Positions 58,781 through 64,000 of a DNA stretch of 64,000 bases are shown here, in pieces; the first letter of the stretch is position 1, and each line of letters begins with the position of its first letter. The stretch covers positions 2,418,001 through 2,482,000 of the forward strand of contig NZ_LR590484.1 of the NCBI RefSeq assembly GCF_901482695.1. Reading direction: 5' to 3'. Both the position numbers and the translations under genes were made by a program. This DNA comes from Sphingobacterium thalpophilum. Its GTDB lineage: Bacteria; Bacteroidota; Bacteroidia; Sphingobacteriales; Sphingobacteriaceae. The notes beneath the pieces are model-generated. The model saw nothing but the letters and a program-made list of their open reading frames with translations. It searched no databases and was not told the origin of the DNA.

Positions 58781-61738
58781 ATGAAAAGATTATTCTTTAT
58801 TTTTTGTTGCCTGCTGCTTTCATTCGGCATATATGCGCAAGCAGGTCGGAAGACTTTTAGTTTTAACGCCGACTGGCGTTACCACATTGGTGATGTCAAC
58901 GAGGCTTCTGCTACAGGATTTGATGATCGTGCATGGAAACAAGCCACCTTGCCTCAAGCATGGAATGAAGATGAAGCGTTCGCGAAAGCGATCCATGACC
59001 TTTCAGCGAATATTGTCTGGTATCGAAAAAAGTTTACTGTCCCCAAGGGAGTAACTTCTGATAAGGTCTTTTTGGAATTTGAAGGAATTCGCTTTGGGGG
59101 AGAATTTTATCTCAACGGAAGATTTATTGGTCGCCATGAAAATGGCGTAATGGCTGTAGGATTTGATATTTCGGACCTGATTGATCGCGATCACGAAAAT
59201 ACCCTGGCTATACGGATAGACAATAGCTGGAGCTATCGTGAAAAAGCAACAAACAGCACGTATCAATGGAACGATAAAAACTTTAATGCAAACTATGGTG
59301 GAATTCCAAAAAATGTGTGGATCCACTTTGCTCCAAAAATTTATCAGACCCTACCCTTATATTCCAATTTGAAGACTACGGGTGTTTATGTGTATGCGAA
59401 GAATATGAACATCCCTAAAAAAACAATGGATCTTTTTGTTTCATCTGAGGTGAAAAATGAAACCGGGCAATCGCGCTTGGTCGACTTTGTTGCCGAAGTA
59501 CGTAATGCTGATGGGAAGTTGGTCAAAACTTTTTCAAAAAAGTTCAATCTTCCTGCCAATCAAACACAACAATTGACCATGAGCGCGGCCTTGAGTCAAG
59601 TGAACTTTTGGAGCTGGGGTTATGGCTATCTCTATACGGTGACGACAAAAATCGTACAGGGCAACACAACTATAGACGCTGTACAGACGAAAACAGGATT
59701 TCGAAAAACGGCTTTCAAGAATGGAATGGTATACCTCAATGACCAAGTTTTGATGATGAAGGGCTATGCGCAGCGTACCAGTAATGAATGGCCCGCCGTT
59801 GGCCTATCTGTAGCACCTTGGTTAAGTGATTTTAGCAATGGGTTAATGGTCAAGGGCAATGCTAATCTTGTCCGCTGGATGCACGTAGCCCCCTGGAAAC
59901 AGGATGTTGAATCCTGCGACCGGGTAGGACTTATGCAAATGCTGCCGGCAGGGGATGCTGAAAAAGATGTTCAGGGGAGACGCTGGGAACACCGAGTCGA
60001 ACTGATGCGCGATGTAATCATATATTATCGCAATAATCCCAGTGTGCTGTTTTATGAATGTGGAAACGAATCCATATCGGAAGAGCATATGGCAGAGATG
60101 AAAGCTATACGGGATCAATTCGATCCTGCAGGCGGACGGGCAATCGGTTCACGTGAGATGTTAGACAGTAAACTAGCGGAATATGGTGGTGAAATGCTGT
60201 ACATTAATAAAAGCGCCCGTCATCCGATGATTGCTACGGAATATATGCGGGATGAGGCATTACGTAAATACTGGGATGAATGGAGTTATCCATTTCACAA
60301 GGATGGGGAAGGACCACTTTATAAAGGTGTACATGCCAGTGATTATAATAGAAATCAGGATAGTTATGTCGTTGAGGCTGTACATCGTTGGTGGGAATAT
60401 TGGAAAATGCGTCCGGGAACCGGTGATCGGGTCAATTCGGGGGGTGTGAATATTATATTCTCCGATTCGAATACGCACTTCAGGGGAAAGGAGAACTACA
60501 GAAGAAGCGGTGAGGTAGATGCTATGCGCATTCCAAAAGATGCTTACTTTGCACATCAGGTGATGTGGAATGGTTGGATCGCCCCAGATCCAAAAGGCTT
60601 ATATCTTGTAGGGCACTGGAACTACCCTGCTGGAACGAAAAAAGATGTCTTGGTCGTTTCCGCTGCTGACCGGGTAGAATTATCGCTGAACGGCAAAGTA
60701 CAGGCAGAAGCAGAAAAGCTATATGATTTCCTGTTCCGTTTTCCTGCTGTTGATTTCGAGGCGGGCGTATTGACGGCGAAATCATTCAGTAAAGATGGAA
60801 AATTATTGAATATAAGGGAGCTCAGAACCACAGGTGAACCTTATAAAATCCGTTTGACAGCACATCATGGTAAAAATGGCTTATTTGCAGATGGAAACGA
60901 TATGGTATTGGTCGAAGTTGAAGTACTGGATAAAAATGGGTTGCGGTGCCCACTTGCTTCAAATAAGATTGATTTCAAACTAGACGGACCGATGGATTGG
61001 CGTGGTGGAATTGCACAGGGTCCCGATAATTACATTTTGGCCAGATCGCTTCCGGTCGAGGCTGGCGTAAATCGTGTTTTACTTCGTACACAGTACGATA
61101 AATCGGGTAAGGTTGTATTGAAAGCAGTGTCTGAAGGCCTTTTATCCGATTCGGTCACCTGGCAGGTGCAACCTATCAGAACGATGGCGAATTATTTTGT
61201 CAAAGAATCCAATGAAAATTTGCCTTCATTTTTAGAGCGGGGGCCAAGTCCATCGAAACCCACTTTGCTGCAGCTGAAAAAAAGTCTCAAAATCCGTACA
61301 GCCACGTCTGGAGCTAACCAAGATAAGGTGGGACAGTCCTACGATGACAATGAGCTATCCGATTGGGTCAATGATGGCCAGCTGGGTACTGCTTGGATTA
61401 CATATACCTTACAGGAAAAGTCCGATATCGATGAAATCGATCTGAAACTGAATAATTTTAGATCAAGATCCTACCCATTGCAGGTTTTTGTGGACGGCAA
61501 GCTTGTTTTTGACGGCAATACAGATCTGACGTTAGGCTACTGTACGCTTTCATTTCCGCGTACGAAAGGCCAAACGGTGACCATAAAACTTAAAAATGCG
61601 CCTTTTACCGCAAAGGAAAATAATCAGGTAGAAATGGGCGGTAAGAAACTTGATGATGGTGTCGCACGTAATGATGCCAATGCCAAAGGTACCTTGAGTA
61701 TTATTGAAGCCGATATCCATCAGGTATTGGCCAATTAA
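58781..61738 (+). CDS. GH2 glycosidase with C-terminal discoidin-like domain
   Basis: 985 residues with signal peptide MKRLFFIFCCLLLSFGIYAQ. Jelly roll (FNADWRYHIGDVNEAS), immunoglobulin-like domain, barrel with VLMMKGYAQRTSNEWPAVG in place of the usual KGVNRH block, acid/base Glu in LFYECGNESISEEH and nucleophile Glu in MIATEYMRDEAL. After a further beta domain (DVLVVSAADRVELSLNGKV), residues about 840-950 look like an F5/8C or CBM32-type module (VNDGQLGTAWITYTLQ). The altered barrel entry suggests a substrate other than plain beta-galactoside, perhaps a glucuronide or a rhamnose-linked sugar. 118 bp separate it from GH105; no terminator is convincing there. Confidence 0.83.
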   Translation: MKRLFFIFCCLLLSFGIYAQAGRKTFSFNADWRYHIGDVNEASATGFDDRAWKQATLPQAWNEDEAFAKAIHDLSANIVWYRKKFTVPKGVTSDKVFLEFEGIRFGGEFYLNGRFIGRHENGVMAVGFDISDLIDRDHENTLAIRIDNSWSYREKATNSTYQWNDKNFNANYGGIPKNVWIHFAPKIYQTLPLYSNLKTTGVYVYAKNMNIPKKTMDLFVSSEVKNETGQSRLVDFVAEVRNADGKLVKTFSKKFNLPANQTQQLTMSAALSQVNFWSWGYGYLYTVTTKIVQGNTTIDAVQTKTGFRKTAFKNGMVYLNDQVLMMKGYAQRTSNEWPAVGLSVAPWLSDFSNGLMVKGNANLVRWMHVAPWKQDVESCDRVGLMQMLPAGDAEKDVQGRRWEHRVELMRDVIIYYRNNPSVLFYECGNESISEEHMAEMKAIRDQFDPAGGRAIGSREMLDSKLAEYGGEMLYINKSARHPMIATEYMRDEALRKYWDEWSYPFHKDGEGPLYKGVHASDYNRNQDSYVVEAVHRWWEYWKMRPGTGDRVNSGGVNIIFSDSNTHFRGKENYRRSGEVDAMRIPKDAYFAHQVMWNGWIAPDPKGLYLVGHWNYPAGTKKDVLVVSAADRVELSLNGKVQAEAEKLYDFLFRFPAVDFEAGVLTAKSFSKDGKLLNIRELRTTGEPYKIRLTAHHGKNGLFADGNDMVLVEVEVLDKNGLRCPLASNKIDFKLDGPMDWRGGIAQGPDNYILARSLPVEAGVNRVLLRTQYDKSGKVVLKAVSEGLLSDSVTWQVQPIRTMANYFVKESNENLPSFLERGPSPSKPTLLQLKKSLKIRTATSGANQDKVGQSYDDNELSDWVNDGQLGTAWITYTLQEKSDIDEIDLKLNNFRSRSYPLQVFVDGKLVFDGNTDLTLGYCTLSFPRTKGQTVTIKLKNAPFTAKENNQVEMGGKKLDDGVARNDANAKGTLSIIEADIHQVLAN

Positions 61739-61777
61739 GAATATGGTAATAATAAAACAGTTCAATACATAAACGAG

Positions 61778-62089
61778 ATGGAGAAAATAGCATTTAAGAT
61801 GAAACTAAAACCGGGTATGTCCGCGGAATACAAGCGCAGGCATGACAGGATTTGGCCAGAATTAATCACCTTATTGCGCGAAAATGGTGTGTCTGATTAT
61901 AGTATTTTTTTGGATGAAGAGACCGATACGTTATTTGCTGTTCAATATCTAGCGGGACATTCATCACAAGAATTGGGTAAGGAAGCCATAGTTCAGCAAT
62001 GGTGGGATTATATGCATGATATCATGGACGTAAATCCGGACCACTCTCCGGTATCGATAAACTTGAAGAAGGTATTTCATATGGATTAG
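61778..62089 (+). CDS. rhaM: L-rhamnose mutarotase RhaM
   Basis: 103 residues, no signal, ferredoxin-like fold. Blocks AFKMKLKPGMSAEYKRRHD with the catalytic His, IWPELITLLRENGVSDYSIF, and QQWWDYMHDIMDVNPDHSPV are those of RhaM (the YiiL family), which interconverts alpha and beta L-rhamnopyranose to feed the isomerase. Usual length. It is separated from the other rha genes by 41 kb and sits between two exo-enzyme genes, one of them a rhamnosidase that releases its substrate. Confidence 0.92.
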   Translation: MEKIAFKMKLKPGMSAEYKRRHDRIWPELITLLRENGVSDYSIFLDEETDTLFAVQYLAGHSSQELGKEAIVQQWWDYMHDIMDVNPDHSPVSINLKKVFHMD

Positions 62090-62101
62090 ACCAATTTTAA
62101 C

Positions 62102-64000
62102 ATGAGAAAAATTTATATATCATTATTGTTTGCCTGTAACCTGTTGGCTTCCGGTGGAAGTATCGCACAGAATCTATGGCCGGCAGTGACCAAAGAGATG
62201 AAGCCCTGGACGCGTTGGTGGTGGCTCGGTTCGGCTGTGGACAGAGCCAACCTCGAACGTGAATTAACCTTATTTGATAAAAGTGGATTTGGCGGTGTCG
62301 AGGTGACGCCAATTTATGGCGCTAAAGGATTTGAGTCCAAGTATCTGAGTTTTCTTTCACCACCATGGATGAATATGTTGGCTGTAACAACCGATAAGGC
62401 AGGGAGGCTTGGGTTGGGAGTGGACATCAACTTGGGAACGGGATGGCCTTTCGGTGGGCCACAGATCAGGGAAAAAGATGCGGCCACCAAACTGATCCTG
62501 GATGACTTTGAATTAAAAAAAGGCGAAAAAATTCAGTTCCCCCTAAAACCGAAGGATCCTAAACAACATTATTACATGCTGCAGGCTCTGCGTGCGTTTA
62601 GATCAGATCATAGCGAGATTAATCTGGATGATTATCGTTCACATACCGGTGGAACATGGGAAGCGCCAGCAGATATCCGGTTGTTGGCTGTATTTTCAGG
62701 CAGGACAGGCCAAAAAGTGAAGCGCGCTGCTCCCGGTGGTGAAGGATATACCCTGGATCATCTCGGACAGACCTCAGTTGCATCCTATTTTAATAGATTT
62801 GCCGAAGCTTTTAAGGACAAACCATTGCATGTGCGTGCTTTTTTTAACGATAGCTACGAAGTATACGGTGCGAACTGGACAGATGAATTTTTGCAATCAT
62901 TCGAACGGATAAAAGGATACAAACTACAAGATAACCTGCTAGATTTTGCAGGATTGGGTAAGGATACAACCAAAACAGCACGCCTAAAATCCGATTACCG
63001 TGAAGTTGTGGATGCACTCCTTGCCCAGAATTTTTTGGTCCCATTTACGAACTTCGCCCATCGCTATAAAGCGATTTCGAAAAATCAGGCCCATGGATCT
63101 CCGGGAAATCTGATCGATTTGTATGCTGATACAGATATTTCTGAATGTGAAACCTTTGGCTCCAGTAGTTTCGATATCCCCGGTTTAAGGCGCGATACTG
63201 CTGATATTCGTAATGTGGACCCTGATCCCATGATGGCCAAATTTGCGACATCAGCGACAAATGTATACGGTAAAAAATATACTTCTTCAGAGACCTTCAC
63301 GTGGCTTACGGAACATTTTAAAACCTCCTTGTCGCAAACGAAACCTGAAGTCGAACAACTATTCCTCGCCGGGGTGAATCATGTGTTCTACCACGGCACA
63401 ACATATTCACCAAAAAATGTACCCTTTCCGGGGTGGTTATTCTATGCTTCAGTAAACTTTGTGCCGCAAAATTCATTTTGGGACCATCTCAGCGGTTTAA
63501 ATCAATATATTACACGTGTCCAGTCTATTCTTCAATCTAGCCGTGCTGATAACGAATTGCTAATTTACTGGCCTATTTATGATATTTGGAATGATGCGAA
63601 GGGAATGGATAAGGCATTGAAAGTTCATGATGTTGACGAATGGTTGCACCCAACGCAATTTTATAAACAAAGTGTGCAACTGCAGAAAAGAGGCTATAGC
63701 TTTGATTTTGCAACGGATAAAATTTTAGCTGGAACAACGGTTAAGGACGGCAGATTACAAACAGCTAAGGATGCGATCCCGTATCGGGCAATTTATATTC
63801 CTGCCTGCCATTATTTTTCTGAAGTCACACTCCAGAAAATTCTGCAAATGGCGCGCGAGGGAGCAACAGTCGTCTTCCAACAATTGCCGCAAGAGGTTGC
63901 TGGGTACAGCCGGTTGGACGAACGTCGTGCGCAGTTCAATACTTTGATTGCGTCTCTGGGTTTCGAGAGAGATAAAGCGAATCAGTATACAGCTTTTGGA
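62102..64000 (+). CDS. GH106 alpha-L-rhamnosidase, 3' end outside window
   Basis: An ATG at 62102, 12 bp after rhaM, opens a frame that stays open to the last base (633 codons visible). Signal peptide MRKIYISLLFACNLLASGGSIAQ. N-terminal barrel block KPWTRWWWLGSAVDRANLE and SGFGGVEVTPIYGAKGF are typical of GH106. The two Glu-bearing blocks FFNDSYEVYGANWT and YTSSETFTWLTEHF align with those of the GH106 at 5532. Overall similarity to that paralogue is low outside the blocks, so it probably cuts a different rhamnosidic linkage. The missing C-terminal part should hold a beta-sandwich. Confidence 0.88.
   Translation, partial: MRKIYISLLFACNLLASGGSIAQNLWPAVTKEMKPWTRWWWLGSAVDRANLERELTLFDKSGFGGVEVTPIYGAKGFESKYLSFLSPPWMNMLAVTTDKAGRLGLGVDINLGTGWPFGGPQIREKDAATKLILDDFELKKGEKIQFPLKPKDPKQHYYMLQALRAFRSDHSEINLDDYRSHTGGTWEAPADIRLLAVFSGRTGQKVKRAAPGGEGYTLDHLGQTSVASYFNRFAEAFKDKPLHVRAFFNDSYEVYGANWTDEFLQSFERIKGYKLQDNLLDFAGLGKDTTKTARLKSDYREVVDALLAQNFLVPFTNFAHRYKAISKNQAHGSPGNLIDLYADTDISECETFGSSSFDIPGLRRDTADIRNVDPDPMMAKFATSATNVYGKKYTSSETFTWLTEHFKTSLSQTKPEVEQLFLAGVNHVFYHGTTYSPKNVPFPGWLFYASVNFVPQNSFWDHLSGLNQYITRVQSILQSSRADNELLIYWPIYDIWNDAKGMDKALKVHDVDEWLHPTQFYKQSVQLQKRGYSFDFATDKILAGTTVKDGRLQTAKDAIPYRAIYIPACHYFSEVTLQKILQMAREGATVVFQQLPQEVAGYSRLDERRAQFNTLIASLGFERDKANQYTAFG

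Noticed and set aside
51056..64000. Idea that the cluster targets ulvan, because of rhamnosidases plus a sulfatase
   Set aside because: No ulvan lyase-type gene is visible, and PL11, two GH28, GH105 and several CE12 genes all point to rhamnogalacturonan; kept only as an open point for the sulfatase.

Overview
The window is a stretch of a Bacteroidota chromosome, most likely from Sphingobacteriaceae (Sphingobacterium-like). The reasons are two SusC/SusD pairs, SPII lipoproteins with an early lipobox, weak or absent Shine-Dalgarno sequences, TAnnTTTG-type -7 elements, and a strong preference for secreted glycan-degrading enzymes. Almost the whole window is one very large polysaccharide utilisation region aimed at rhamnogalacturonan-I-type pectin with galactose, arabinose and glucuronate decoration, plus the pathway that burns the released L-rhamnose. 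No rRNA, tRNA, CRISPR, transposase or phage gene was seen. Only one real gene lies on the minus strand.

Layout. (1) 1-14786: an operon of secreted enzymes: a GH78-type alpha-L-rhamnosidase (5' end outside the window), a LacZ-like GH2, a GH106 rhamnosidase, a GH127/GH146 beta-L-arabinofuranosidase, a sialate-O-acetylesterase-type esterase and a DUF5703-type putative glycosidase, closed by a terminator near 14850. (2) 14945-20888: rhamnose catabolism, with RhaT symporter, bifunctional rhamnulose-1-phosphate aldolase/lactaldehyde dehydrogenase, RhaI isomerase and an FGGY kinase. (3) 21221-22531: a lone CE12-like acetylesterase. (4) 22771-38060: the outer-membrane uptake block, with the unusual order FAS1 lipoprotein, SusC, SusD, FAS1 lipoprotein, FAS1 lipoprotein, SusC, SusD. 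(5) 38213-45610: GH51, GH115, GH43-like enzyme and a second sialate-O-acetylesterase-type esterase. (6) 46049-48910: a lone GH2. (7) 49055-50425 (minus) and 51056-64000 (plus): divergent GH28 enzymes flanking a 630-bp regulatory gap, then PL11 lyase, two tandem CE12 esterases, a sulfatase, GH105, a third GH2, RhaM mutarotase and a second GH106 that runs off the window end.

How it works together (inference from families): PL11 and GH28 cut the backbone; CE12 and SASA-type esterases remove acetyl groups; GH2, GH51, GH127/146, GH43 and GH115 strip side chains; SusCD pairs import oligomers; GH105, GH78 and GH106 finish the oligomers in the periplasm; RhaM and RhaT prepare and import rhamnose; and RhaI, the kinase and the aldolase/dehydrogenase convert it to DHAP and lactate.

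The strongest new observation is a shared promoter architecture. Five transcription-unit starts (rhaT, CE12 at 21221, FAS1-SusCD at 22771, GH2 at 46049, GH28 at 51056) each carry two ACAGG/CAGT-like half-sites exactly 10 bp apart, with a -7-like element starting exactly 27 bp after the first base of the second half-site. This suggests one regulator, not encoded in the window, that couples polymer degradation, uptake and rhamnose catabolism. Other points of interest are the three FAS1 lipoproteins mixed with SusCD, a duplicated hairpin-plus-short-ORF leader, a sulfatase inside a pectin cluster, and a GH51 with a propeller-like N-terminal extension.
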